This document shows, in pieces, positions 25,860-33,674 of a stretch of 64,000 nt of DNA. The notes under the pieces were generated by a model. That model ran no database searches, had not been told where the DNA came from, and worked only from the letters and a program-made list of their open reading frames with translations. The number at the start of each line of letters is the position of its first letter. The first letter of the stretch is position 1. The position numbers were made by a program, and so were the translations under genes. The DNA is taken from NCBI GenBank assembly GCA_040002995.1, contig JBDUDK010000131.1:3556-67555 (forward strand). The letters are read 5' to 3'. The stretch is from JBDUDK01 sp040002995. Lineage in GTDB: Bacteria > Actinomycetota > Acidimicrobiia > Acidimicrobiales > Ilumatobacteraceae.

Positions 25860-28115
25860 ATGGCCGTCACCGCCACCACGCCGATCGAGCTTGTCGAGCA
25901 GGTGTACGCATCGCTCCCCGACCGGGTCGCGATCGGCAGGCGCCGCCTCGGGCGTCCCCTCACGCTCACCGAAAAGATCCTGATCAACCACCTCGACGAC
26001 CCGAACAAGCAGGAGATGGAACGCGGCCGCAGTTATGCCGACTTCCACCCCGACCGGGTGGCGATGCAAGACGCGACGGCGCAGATGGCCCTTTTGCAGT
26101 TCATGACGGCAGGGCTGCCCGAAGCGGCCGTTCCGTCGACCGTGCACTGCGATCACCTGATCCTCGCCAAGGCGGGTGCCGATATCGACCTCAAGTTCGC
26201 GCTCGACATCAACAGCGAGGTCTACGAGTTTCTGCGCAGCGTGAGCGCGAAGTACGGCATCGGTTTCTGGAAGCCGGGCTCGGGCATCATCCATCAAGTT
26301 GTGCTCGAGAACTACGCGTTCCCCGGCGCCATGATGATCGGCACCGACAGCCATACGCCCAACGCCGGCGGCTTGGGCATGGTGGCGATCGGCGTCGGTG
26401 GTGCGGACGCGGTCGACGTGATGACCGGCTTCCCGTTCAACGTGCGGTGGCCCAAAGTCATCGGCGTGCACCTCACCGGGTCACTCTCGGGATGGTCGTC
26501 GCCCAAGGACGTCATCTTGAAAGTCGCGCAGGAGCTCACGGTGTCGGGCGGCACGGGCGCGGTCGTCGAGTACTACGGGCCCGGAGCGGACACGATCTCG
26601 GCCACCGGTAAAGCCACGATCTGCAACATGGGCGCGGAGATCGGTGCGACGTGCTCGATTTTCCCGTACGACGCCAACATGGCGGCCTACCTGAAGGCCA
26701 CTGGTCGCGAAGCCGTCGCCGATGCAGCGGATCAGGTAGCAGCCGAACTGCGTCCCGACGCTGGCGCGCAATACGACCAGATCCTCGAGATCGATCTCGA
26801 CGATCTGCTGCCGCTGATCAACGGGCCGCATACGCCCGACCTCGCCCACCGGGTCGACGAGATCGGAGCCCACGCCAAGCTCAACGGCTGGCCGCTCGCC
26901 ATCAGTTCAGCGCTCATCGGCTCGTGCACGAACAGTTCCTATGAGGACATCACGAGGGCCGCGTCGATTGCCCGGCAGGCCTCGGCGAAGGGCCTCACCT
27001 CCAAGACGCAGCTCCTCGTGACCCCAGGCTCTGAGCAAGTGCGCGCGACGATCGAGCGCGACGGTCTGCTCGCCGACCTCGAGGCCATCGGCGGCACCGT
27101 GCTCGCCAACGCGTGCGGACCGTGTATCGGCCAGTGGGAGCGCACCGATCTCGACCCTTCCACCAAGAACACGATCATCAACAGCTACAACCGCAACTTC
27201 CCGAAGCGCAACGACGGCAGTGCCAACACTCTCTCGTTCGTCACCTCGCCCGACACCGTGATCGCGTACGCGCTCGCCGGCACGCTCGACTTCAACCCTC
27301 TAACCGACGCGCTCGTGAACGACGCGGGTGTCAGCGTGAAACTCGACCCGCCGGTCGGAGAGATCCTCCCCGCCAAGGGCTACGCCCGCGGTGAGGACAC
27401 GTTCGTGGCGCCGCCCGCCGACCGGTCCGCGGTCACCGTCGTCGTCGACCCGAAGAGCGACCGGTTGCAGCTACTCGATCCGTTCCCCGCGTGGGACGGC
27501 CGCGACTACATCGATCTCCCTGTGATCATGAAGGCGCAGGGGAAGTGCACCACCGACCACATCTCCGCGGCCGGCAAATGGCTCACCTACCGGGGTCACC
27601 TCGAGAACATCTCCGGCAACCTCTTCCTCGGCGTCATCAACGCCTTCAACGGCGCCACCGGTGAGGGCAAGGACCGGACCGACGGCGCCACCCGGTCGTT
27701 CCCCGAGATCGCCAAGCGCTACGCCGAGCGCGGTATCGCCTGGTGTGCGGTCGGCGACCGTAACTATGGGGAAGGCTCGAGCCGCGAGCACGCCGCCATG
27801 GAGCCGCGCTACCGCAACGGCCGGGTGATCTTCGCCCGAAGCTTCGCCCGTATTCACGAGACCAACCTGAAGAAGCAGGGCCTGCTCCCGCTTACGTTCG
27901 TCGATCAAGCCACCTACGACGAGATCGGCGAGGACGACCGGCTCAGTGTGTTGGATCTCAAGAGCCTGACTCCCGACGTGCCGGTGCGCTGCCGCATCAA
28001 GAAGCCAAACGGTGCGACGATCGACTTCGAGTGCACCCACACATTCAGCCCTGAGCAAATTGCATGGTTCCGAGCGGGCTCGGCCCTCAACATCATCAAG
28101 GCCAAACAGCGATGA
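25860..28115 (+). CDS. acn: Aconitate hydratase
   Basis: 751 residues, starting at the ATG with a TAGGAG site upstream; a longer frame from 25815 runs into the promoter. It interconverts citrate and isocitrate in the TCA cycle using a 4Fe-4S cluster. Cluster cysteines are visible in SALIGSCTNSSYED and ANACGPCIGQWER, and the swivel-domain motif GDRNYGEGSSREHAAMEPR is present. The length and the KPGSGIIHQVVLENY start resemble the mitochondrial-type enzyme rather than the 900-residue AcnA. It overlaps a small downstream gene by 4 bases and is divergent from a GntR regulator. Confidence 0.93.
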   Translation: MAVTATTPIELVEQVYASLPDRVAIGRRRLGRPLTLTEKILINHLDDPNKQEMERGRSYADFHPDRVAMQDATAQMALLQFMTAGLPEAAVPSTVHCDHLILAKAGADIDLKFALDINSEVYEFLRSVSAKYGIGFWKPGSGIIHQVVLENYAFPGAMMIGTDSHTPNAGGLGMVAIGVGGADAVDVMTGFPFNVRWPKVIGVHLTGSLSGWSSPKDVILKVAQELTVSGGTGAVVEYYGPGADTISATGKATICNMGAEIGATCSIFPYDANMAAYLKATGREAVADAADQVAAELRPDAGAQYDQILEIDLDDLLPLINGPHTPDLAHRVDEIGAHAKLNGWPLAISSALIGSCTNSSYEDITRAASIARQASAKGLTSKTQLLVTPGSEQVRATIERDGLLADLEAIGGTVLANACGPCIGQWERTDLDPSTKNTIINSYNRNFPKRNDGSANTLSFVTSPDTVIAYALAGTLDFNPLTDALVNDAGVSVKLDPPVGEILPAKGYARGEDTFVAPPADRSAVTVVVDPKSDRLQLLDPFPAWDGRDYIDLPVIMKAQGKCTTDHISAAGKWLTYRGHLENISGNLFLGVINAFNGATGEGKDRTDGATRSFPEIAKRYAERGIAWCAVGDRNYGEGSSREHAAMEPRYRNGRVIFARSFARIHETNLKKQGLLPLTFVDQATYDEIGEDDRLSVLDLKSLTPDVPVRCRIKKPNGATIDFECTHTFSPEQIAWFRAGSALNIIKAKQR

Positions 28116-28363
28116 AGCACGCGGGCCCGGTCGCGGTCGCCGCACTCGAGCCGCTTTTGGTGCGAGTCCGCCCGCTCGAACCGCTACGAGAGCGCAAACC
28201 AGGCACGTTCTACCGCCGGTCCGATGCCTTTCTTCATTTCCACGAGGATCCGGCCGGCTTGTTCGCCGACGTCAAGATCGATGGCCAATTTCAGCGATTT
28301 CGTGTCAGCGATCGCGCCGAGCAGGACGCCCTCGTGGCGCTCGTCGAGAGTCTGCTCGCGTAA
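28112..28363 (+). CDS. Small conserved-looking protein coupled to aconitase
   Basis: 83 residues. The ATG overlaps the aconitase stop (ATGA), which strongly suggests a real, co-translated gene. I do not recognise the family. The protein has a basic N-terminal third (LLVRVRPLEPLRERKPG) and a compact C-terminal part with FYRRSDAFLHFHEDPAG, FADVKIDGQFQRFRV and a final acidic amphipathic helix. The layout suggests a small beta-sheet domain plus helix. No cysteines or membrane segment are present. Confidence 0.6.
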   Translation: MKHAGPVAVAALEPLLVRVRPLEPLRERKPGTFYRRSDAFLHFHEDPAGLFADVKIDGQFQRFRVSDRAEQDALVALVESLLA

Positions 28364-28493
28364 ATCATCAAGACGTAGGGAGTAACCCCCCTCGTCGACA
28401 AGATTCGGCCAAGGCCATCGCCAATTCCCACGTCATTCTGTACGTTTCGCAGTAGCGCGGGCGGCTCCCGACGAGCGGGCAGAAGGGCGAGCG

Positions 28494-28886
28494 ATGCAAG
28501 CGGAAACGGTTGGTCCTGCCCCACAATCAACTGACGATGTCGTCATTGATCTGCGGGACTCGCCGCACGACGCCTCAGTCTCGACTCGCACACTCGAGCG
28601 CATGCGGTGGGTGGGCTTGGTGATGCTGGTAGTTCTCAACATCGGCGATCTCGTCACAACCAAGTTGGCCTTGCACGGTGGCGCGATCGAAGGCAACCCG
28701 TTATCAAGCGCGCTCATCTCCCACGGTGCAATCAACCCGGCGAAGTTCCTTACGCTCGCCGTCCTCGCGTGGTGCATCTCGCGCACACCACCGCGCTTGT
28801 TCTCGACCGTGGCCGTCTGGTTTGTGGCGGGCGTCTACACCATGGTGATCGCGTCGAATCTTCTGGTGTACGCGAACATCAACTGA
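28494..28886 (+). CDS. DUF5658-like small membrane protein
   Basis: 130 residues. A polar N-terminus of about 40 residues is followed by three hydrophobic segments (about 42-58, 82-98 and 105-126). The first contains VVLNIGDLVTTKLALHGGAI and then EGNPL, a signature I associate with DUF5658 membrane proteins, whose function is unknown. It stands alone on the plus strand between aconitase and the convergent HAD-PlsC gene. The 130 bases upstream hold no clear promoter; a short CCCG/CGGG stem lies just before the start. Confidence 0.6.
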   Translation: MQAETVGPAPQSTDDVVIDLRDSPHDASVSTRTLERMRWVGLVMLVVLNIGDLVTTKLALHGGAIEGNPLSSALISHGAINPAKFLTLAVLAWCISRTPPRLFSTVAVWFVAGVYTMVIASNLLVYANIN

Positions 28887-28896
28887 GCGAACTGCG

Positions 28897-30318
28897 TCAG
28901 TCGGTGCCCGGGCGCCGCTGAGTCTCGCTCGATGGATCACCCTTGTAACCGCGGGGGTAGGTACGCCGCAGCTCCGCTTCGGTGGGTACGCGCTGCTGAC
29001 GCGCCTCTTCGGGAAGCAGCCGGCGGATCGCCTTCATGATCTTCTTCGTGTCGTCGTCGAGGTCGAGATAGTCGAGCTTGACGGGCAGACCGACGCGCAC
29101 CGTGATCGTGGGCGGGTTCATAACGTTGAGAATGTTGGGCAGAAGGTCGCTCCGCGGCCATACCTTCTCGGTTCCCCATAGGCCAACTGGGATGACGGGA
29201 ACCTTTGTCATGTGAGCCAGGCGGGCCACACCCCACCGGCCCTTCAGTTTGGGGTCGAAGAACGCAAGCCCGCGCGGGATCGTGCCTTGCGGCATGATCG
29301 CCACGAGTTCACCACCCTCGAGGGCTTCGGCGGCGGCCTTGAGGGGTTCGTCGCTGCCGGTGCCCCGCTCCACGCGGATGCCACCCATCGCCGTCGCCAG
29401 TTGGCCGATGACGGGCGCGTCGAACACTTCTTTCTTGCCCAGGAAGCGCACGGTACGGCCGCTCCGAGCGATCGCGAGGCCCATCGCGGTGGCGTCGAAG
29501 TAGCTGCGATGGTTGGCCACAATGATGCCGGGGCCCAAGGGCGGAATGCGTTCAGTGCCGGCAATGTCGAAGCGCGCGTAAGGGAACAACGCCGGGCGGG
29601 CGAGAGCCATCGCCACTTGTTGCGGCTCGACGCCGAGGAACTTGGGGACACCAGGAGGCACGTCGAGATGGATCGTAGGCCAGCGTCGGGCGAAGGCCAT
29701 CACGATCATGGACGGGTCGGGATTCACGACGACGGGATGGCCGACAGCCGCCAACAGAGGTGTGTCGTAGACGCTGTCGGAGTAGGCGTAGCTCTGATCG
29801 AGCGCGATGTCGTGGCTGGCCGCCCAACTCTTCACCGCGGCCAGTTTTCCCGCCGCCCACACAAACGGTCCGTCGAGCGTGCCGTCGTAGGTGCCGTCGT
29901 CGGCCGTGCCGTAGCGCGTCGCGACGACATCGTCGAATCCCAACAATTCCGCGAACGGCCGCACGAGGTCTTCGGGTGTCGTGGTGGCCAGCACCAACGG
30001 CCGGCCCGCGGCGCGGTGCTGGGCAAAGAGCCTCGGCGCGAAGGGCTGCAGCGCGCCGGCCAGGTGATGGGCGGCGTCGCCCGCCGCGGCGCGGACCGCG
30101 TCGGCCTTCCTACCTTTCGCGAGCCGCGGGCCTTGACGGGCCAGGGCCATCGACGGGAGGTTTTCCCCCACGAGGTTGAAAAGTCGGTAGACAAATCTCT
30201 CACCGGGAATAGCCCTGGCACCGCCGATGCCGGCCGTGCGCAGCGCATTCGACAGCACCGGCCCGCTGGCCCCTCGCAACAACGTCCGGTCGAGATCGAA
30301 GAAGGCGGCGCCGGCCAT
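28897..30318 (-). CDS. HAD-IB phosphatase / PlsC acyltransferase fusion
   Basis: 473 residues, starting at MAGAAFFDLDRTL; a longer open frame reaches back into the LysR gene and was rejected. The N-terminal HAD-IB domain (about 1-225) keeps all motifs: FDLDRTL, a lysine in AAGKLAAVK, and YSDSVYDTPLLAAVG. The C-terminal PlsC domain (about 240-440) has NHRSYFD and a block III of MPQGTIPRG where FPEG is usual. The layout matches mycobacterial Rv2483c-type fusions, which combine lysophosphatidate acylation with possible dephosphorylation in lipid synthesis. A minus-strand promoter and terminator-like hairpin lie in its leader. Confidence 0.82.
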   Translation of the reverse strand: MAGAAFFDLDRTLLRGASGPVLSNALRTAGIGGARAIPGERFVYRLFNLVGENLPSMALARQGPRLAKGRKADAVRAAAGDAAHHLAGALQPFAPRLFAQHRAAGRPLVLATTTPEDLVRPFAELLGFDDVVATRYGTADDGTYDGTLDGPFVWAAGKLAAVKSWAASHDIALDQSYAYSDSVYDTPLLAAVGHPVVVNPDPSMIVMAFARRWPTIHLDVPPGVPKFLGVEPQQVAMALARPALFPYARFDIAGTERIPPLGPGIIVANHRSYFDATAMGLAIARSGRTVRFLGKKEVFDAPVIGQLATAMGGIRVERGTGSDEPLKAAAEALEGGELVAIMPQGTIPRGLAFFDPKLKGRWGVARLAHMTKVPVIPVGLWGTEKVWPRSDLLPNILNVMNPPTITVRVGLPVKLDYLDLDDDTKKIMKAIRRLLPEEARQQRVPTEAELRRTYPRGYKGDPSSETQRRPGTD

Positions 30319-30353
30319 GTGGCGCGCAACCGTACCGGCAGCGGCGCGGCACG

Positions 30354-30472
30354 AAAACGGGAAAGGCCCCGCCATGGGGGTAGCGGGGCCTCTCAACCTT
30401 GAACCCTGCGACTGGGGGGTCGTTTTACGGGTTCTGCCAGTGTGGTGATTGGGGGAACCGCCACGCTGTCTT
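30354..30472 (-). ncRNA. Possible leader or small RNA before the HAD-PlsC gene
   Basis: A minus-strand promoter (30506-30478) would start transcription near 30472, and a GC-rich hairpin with following T-runs ends near 30354, defining an RNA of about 118 bases. Two internal stems are possible, including ACTGG pairing with CCAGT. The RNA would stop 36 bases before the HAD-PlsC start, so it could be an attenuator or an independent small RNA. I recognise no known family. Confidence 0.35.
30365..30390 (-). terminator. Terminator-like hairpin, minus strand
   Basis: Perfect 8-bp stem GGCCCCGC/GCGGGGCC with a 10-base loop. On the minus strand it is followed by TTTCCCGTTTT. It sits upstream of the HAD-PlsC start rather than after a gene. 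Confidence 0.55.
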
Positions 30473-30477
30473 GTGAA

Positions 30478-30506
30478 AGTGTACACGAGCGCGTTATATC
30501 TGTCCA
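30478..30506 (-). promoter_or_regulatory. Predicted minus-strand promoter for leader RNA/HAD-PlsC
   Basis: TGGACA (30506-30501) and TACACT (30483-30478) are separated by exactly 17 bp. The -10 overlaps the perfect palindrome GTGTACAC (30479-30486). Confidence 0.55.
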
Positions 30507-30518
30507 CGCGTTGGCACT

Positions 30519-30531
30519 GATAGCTACTATC
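30519..30531. promoter_or_regulatory. Candidate LysR operator / lysR promoter region
   Basis: GATAG-CTA-CTATC is a perfect 5-bp dyad ending 10 bases before the lysR start. It contains a TACTAT that could be a -10 box. LysR proteins commonly bind such interrupted dyads near their own promoter. Confidence 0.4.
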
Positions 30532-30541
30532 TCTTTCACAG

Positions 30542-31474
30542 ATGGATCTCCGCCAGCTCGTCGCCCTCGTCGCCCTCGCCGACCACGGGACGTTCTCGTC
30601 GGCGGCCAGGGCCCTCTTCACGGTGCAATCCAACATGTCGACGCACGTCTCGAAGCTCGAGCGCGACCTCGGCGTCACGTTGTACAACCGCAGCCGGGGC
30701 ACGCTCACCGAGGAAGGCGTCGTGGTGGTGGCGAGGGCCCGCCGTATCCAAAGCGAGCTCGAGGCGATCATCGCCGACCTCGATTCTCTCGGCGCGCCGG
30801 CCTCGGGCGACATCCGGCTGGGCGTCATCGGCTCGACCGCGCGCTGGTTGGTGCCCGGCGTGCTCGAAGCGTTGCGCGTCGAGCACCCGAGGGTCAGGGC
30901 GACGGTTGTCGAGGCGAGCACCACGTCGCTGATCCCGCAACTCGTCTCAGGCGTGCTCGAGCTCGCGATCGTGAACCTGCCCGTCGACGATCCGGAGATC
31001 GCCACGGATGCCCTGTTCTCCGAGGACCTGATCTGCGTAGCTCCCCGATGGCATCCGCTCGCGGCGCGCACAAACGTCACGCTCGCCGAGCTATCCGAGC
31101 ATCCCTTGCTTCTCGCCGCCCGCGGCACCGCCCTGCGCGACGAGATCGAACACGAGCTGGCCCGCGGCGGGTTACGTCTCCAGGCGCAAGCCGAGATCGA
31201 CGGCGTGCGGCTGATGGCCTCGCTCGCGTTCCAGGGCTACGGCGCGGCGATCCTGCCGGCCACCGCCGTGCCCGCGTGGCTCCAGGGCGACTGGACACGC
31301 GTGCGAGTCGACGGACTCCCCCGCCGTCAGGTGGGTCTGGCCCGCCGGGCCAAAGGATTGCTGTCGGCCCCCGCCCGTGCGCTCACGGCGATCGTGCCAT
31401 CGGTCGTGGCCCTTCAAGGCGCGGATCAGCCCGGCCTCCACGTTCCCGTCGGACAGGCAGACGCGGCGCCGTAG
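30542..31474 (+). CDS. LysR family transcriptional regulator
   Basis: 310 residues. The N-terminal helix-turn-helix (about 1-60) starts MDLRQLVALVALADHGTFSS and contains NMSTHVSKLERDLGVTLYNR; the periplasmic-binding-like effector domain (about 90-290) follows. Two targets are plausible: the divergent HAD-PlsC leader region, and the acyl-CoA carboxylase gene 10 bases downstream. A TAGGCT box for that next gene lies at the lysR stop codon. The effector is unknown; the setting suggests control of acyl-CoA or lipid metabolism (inference). Confidence 0.87.
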   Translation: MDLRQLVALVALADHGTFSSAARALFTVQSNMSTHVSKLERDLGVTLYNRSRGTLTEEGVVVVARARRIQSELEAIIADLDSLGAPASGDIRLGVIGSTARWLVPGVLEALRVEHPRVRATVVEASTTSLIPQLVSGVLELAIVNLPVDDPEIATDALFSEDLICVAPRWHPLAARTNVTLAELSEHPLLLAARGTALRDEIEHELARGGLRLQAQAEIDGVRLMASLAFQGYGAAILPATAVPAWLQGDWTRVRVDGLPRRQVGLARRAKGLLSAPARALTAIVPSVVALQGADQPGLHVPVGQADAAP

Positions 31475-31477
31475 GCT
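31472..31477 (+). promoter_or_regulatory. -10 box TAGGCT, leaderless-type
   Basis: TAGGCT overlaps the lysR stop codon and ends 7 bases before the ATG at 31485, giving the carboxylase gene its own leaderless-type promoter. Confidence 0.5.
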
Positions 31478-31484
31478 GGCCCTG

Positions 31485-32840
31485 ATGACGTCCACCGCAC
31501 TTCGGGCTCGAACGCCCGGATCGGTGTCGGTGCGAGTGGTCGAACTCAACGGGCGGCGGGTGGTGTTCGTGGCGGCCGATGCCAACGAGCGACCCTTCGA
31601 GCGACTCGGCGCGCTGACCTCGAGCGCATCGGAGAACCTGGCGCATGCGGCGCGCACCGCGCTCGAGATGCGGATTCCGCTGGTTGGCCTCATCGCTTCG
31701 AGCGGTGCTGATCTGACCGAAGGCATGAGCGCGTTGCACGGCTGGGGGCTGGCGGCCAAAGCCCTCGCCGACTGCTCGGGCATCGTTCCCGTGCTGCTTG
31801 GCGTCACCGGGCCGGCGGTGTCGGGACCCGCGCTGCTGCTCGGTCTGGCCGACGTGGTGGTGATGACGGAGGACTCGTACGCGTTCGTTAGCGGTCCGAC
31901 GATGGTGGCCGAGTTCACCGGCGTCACCATCGACGCCTCCCAGCTCGGCGGCGCGGCGGCCCACGCCCGCTTCAGCGGGGCCGCTCACCTCGTGGTGCCG
32001 GGCCGCGACGACGCGATCGCCGCGCTCGAGCAGGTGCTCGCCTACTTGCCGGAGAACACCGATGTCGAGCCAGACCCCTGGCCGACGGCCGACGACGCCG
32101 AGCGCCTCGTTCCCGAGGCGGGTGCCGCGCTTCCGGCCAGCCCGACGGGGAGCTACGACGTGAGGACCGTCATCCGCGCGATCGTCGACGACGGGGAGTT
32201 GCTCGAGCTGCGCGCCCGCTGGTCACCGAACCTCGTGACGGCCGTAGCCCGTATCGGTGGGCGGCCGGTCGGACTCGTCGCCAATCAACCGCTCGCGATG
32301 GCGGGCACGCTCGACATCCCGGCTTCGCAAAAGGGCGCACGCTTCGTCGCCACGTGCGACGCGTTCAACCTTCCGATCATCACGCTCGTCGACACTCCGG
32401 GTTTCTATCCGGGCAAGGACCTCGAATGGCGGGGCATGATCCGTCACGGCGCACAGTTGGTGTTCGCGTACGGACGGGCGACGGTGCCTCGGATCTGCGT
32501 CATCCTCCGCAAGAGCTACGGCGGCGCGTACATCGTGATGGACTCCAAGCGCATGGGTAACGACATCTGCCTCGCGTGGCCCACCGCCGAGATCGCCGTG
32601 ATGGGCGCGGGGCAGGCCTCGGCGATCCTCATGCGCCGAGCCGACACGGAGGAGAAGTTGGCCTTCGAGGCCGATTACACCGCGCGCCTTTTGAACCCGT
32701 ACATCGCGGCCGACCGCGGATATATCGACGCGGTGATCGACCCGGCCGAGACCCGGCGCGTCGTCTCCCGCTCACTCGAGGTGCTGGCCGCGAAGCGCGA
32801 GAACCTCGTTCCCCGTAAGCACGACAACTCGCCGCTCTGA
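31485..32840 (+). CDS. Acyl-CoA carboxylase beta subunit (carboxyltransferase)
   Basis: 451 residues, shorter than typical 510-550 residue beta subunits. It contains two crotonase-like halves: one with GVTGPAVSGPALLLGLADVV, the other with TLVDTPGFYPGKDLEWRG, RKSYGGAYIVMDSKRMGNDI and GAGQASAILMRR. The family transfers CO2 from carboxy-biotin to acetyl-, propionyl- or longer acyl-CoA and works with a biotinylated alpha subunit, which is not in this window. The first half lacks some of the usual early segment, explaining the short length. The stop overlaps the next SDR gene start (TGATG), so the two are coupled. Confidence 0.85.
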   Translation: MTSTALRARTPGSVSVRVVELNGRRVVFVAADANERPFERLGALTSSASENLAHAARTALEMRIPLVGLIASSGADLTEGMSALHGWGLAAKALADCSGIVPVLLGVTGPAVSGPALLLGLADVVVMTEDSYAFVSGPTMVAEFTGVTIDASQLGGAAAHARFSGAAHLVVPGRDDAIAALEQVLAYLPENTDVEPDPWPTADDAERLVPEAGAALPASPTGSYDVRTVIRAIVDDGELLELRARWSPNLVTAVARIGGRPVGLVANQPLAMAGTLDIPASQKGARFVATCDAFNLPIITLVDTPGFYPGKDLEWRGMIRHGAQLVFAYGRATVPRICVILRKSYGGAYIVMDSKRMGNDICLAWPTAEIAVMGAGQASAILMRRADTEEKLAFEADYTARLLNPYIAADRGYIDAVIDPAETRRVVSRSLEVLAAKRENLVPRKHDNSPL

Positions 32841-33634
32841 TGGCAGCGACGCGCACCGCCCTCGTAACTGGCGCATCGGGTGGAATTGGCGAAGCGTTTG
32901 CTCGGCTGCTGGCCGCCGACGACTACCGGCTCGTGCTCGTGGCCCGCCGCGAAGACACACTCGTTGCGCTGGCCAAAGAACTCGGCCACGGGCATCGGGT
33001 CGTCGCGGCCGACTTGTCGTGTAGAGGTGAGGCCGAACGCGTCGCCGTCGAGGCGGGCCCGGTTGATGTGCTGATCAACAACGCGGGCCATGCTGACTTC
33101 GGTCCCTTCGTCGACGCCGATCTGGCCAAGAACGTCGGGATGATGGAGCTGAACATGGTGAGCCTCACCGTGCTCACGAGGCTCGTTGTGGAGGGCATGC
33201 TCGAACGGCACGAGGGTCGAATCCTGAATGTGGCGTCGACGGCGGCGTTTCAAGCTGGACCCTTGATGTCCGTGTACTACGCCAGCAAGGCGTACGTGCT
33301 TTCCTTCAGCGAGGCGCTCGCCGAGGAGCTAAGGGGCACGGGCGTAACGGTGACGGCGCTGTGTCCGGGACCCACCGCGTCGGGCTTCCAGGCCAGGGCG
33401 GAGATGGAGTCTTCGAGGCTGGTAAAGGGGCGAACGTTGGCCGGCGCGAGCGACGTCGCCCGCGTCGGCTATCGAGCGATGCAGCGCGGTGATGTTGTTG
33501 TGGTGCCCGGGCTGCGTAACAAGATTTTCGCTACCTCGGTGCGCTTCACTCCCCGGTCGGTGCTGCGCCGGGTCGTGCACCGCTTGCAGAAACCCACCGG
33601 TGACGCGGAACGGCTGGATGGAAGACCGCGATGA
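32840..33634 (+). CDS. Short-chain dehydrogenase/reductase
   Basis: 264 residues, classical SDR: TGASGGIGEAFARLLA near residue 10, NNAGHADFG near residue 80, the catalytic serine in NVASTAAF and YYASKAYVLSFSEAL. The C-terminus has a basic segment (FTPRSVLRRVVHRLQK). The best match by feel is the DltE/YqjQ-like group acting on lipidic or polyketide carbonyls; the exact substrate is unknown. It shares TGATG with the carboxylase gene, so it may reduce a product of the same acyl-CoA pathway. Confidence 0.82.
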   Translation: MAATRTALVTGASGGIGEAFARLLAADDYRLVLVARREDTLVALAKELGHGHRVVAADLSCRGEAERVAVEAGPVDVLINNAGHADFGPFVDADLAKNVGMMELNMVSLTVLTRLVVEGMLERHEGRILNVASTAAFQAGPLMSVYYASKAYVLSFSEALAEELRGTGVTVTALCPGPTASGFQARAEMESSRLVKGRTLAGASDVARVGYRAMQRGDVVVVPGLRNKIFATSVRFTPRSVLRRVVHRLQKPTGDAERLDGRPR

Positions 33635-33641
33635 GCCGATC

Positions 33642-33668
33642 TAACCTCAGAGGTGCCTAGAAAGGGGA
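33642..33668 (+). promoter_or_regulatory. Predicted gltA -10 box and ribosome binding site
   Basis: TAACCT (33642-33647) looks like a -10 box, and AAAGGGGA (33661-33668) is a Shine-Dalgarno site 6 bases before the GTG start at 33675. This gene has a true leader, unlike the leaderless-type genes nearby. Confidence 0.45.
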
Positions 33669-33674
33669 TTCGAC

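Noticed and set aside
30390..30420. T-loop-like GGTTCAA on the minus strand suggesting a tRNA
   Set aside because: No acceptor stem, D-arm or anticodon arm can be folded at the right distances.
28897..31128. 743-residue open frame extending the HAD-PlsC gene upstream
   Set aside because: The extension crosses the promoter region and runs antisense through lysR. The HAD domain begins exactly at the internal ATG at 30318.
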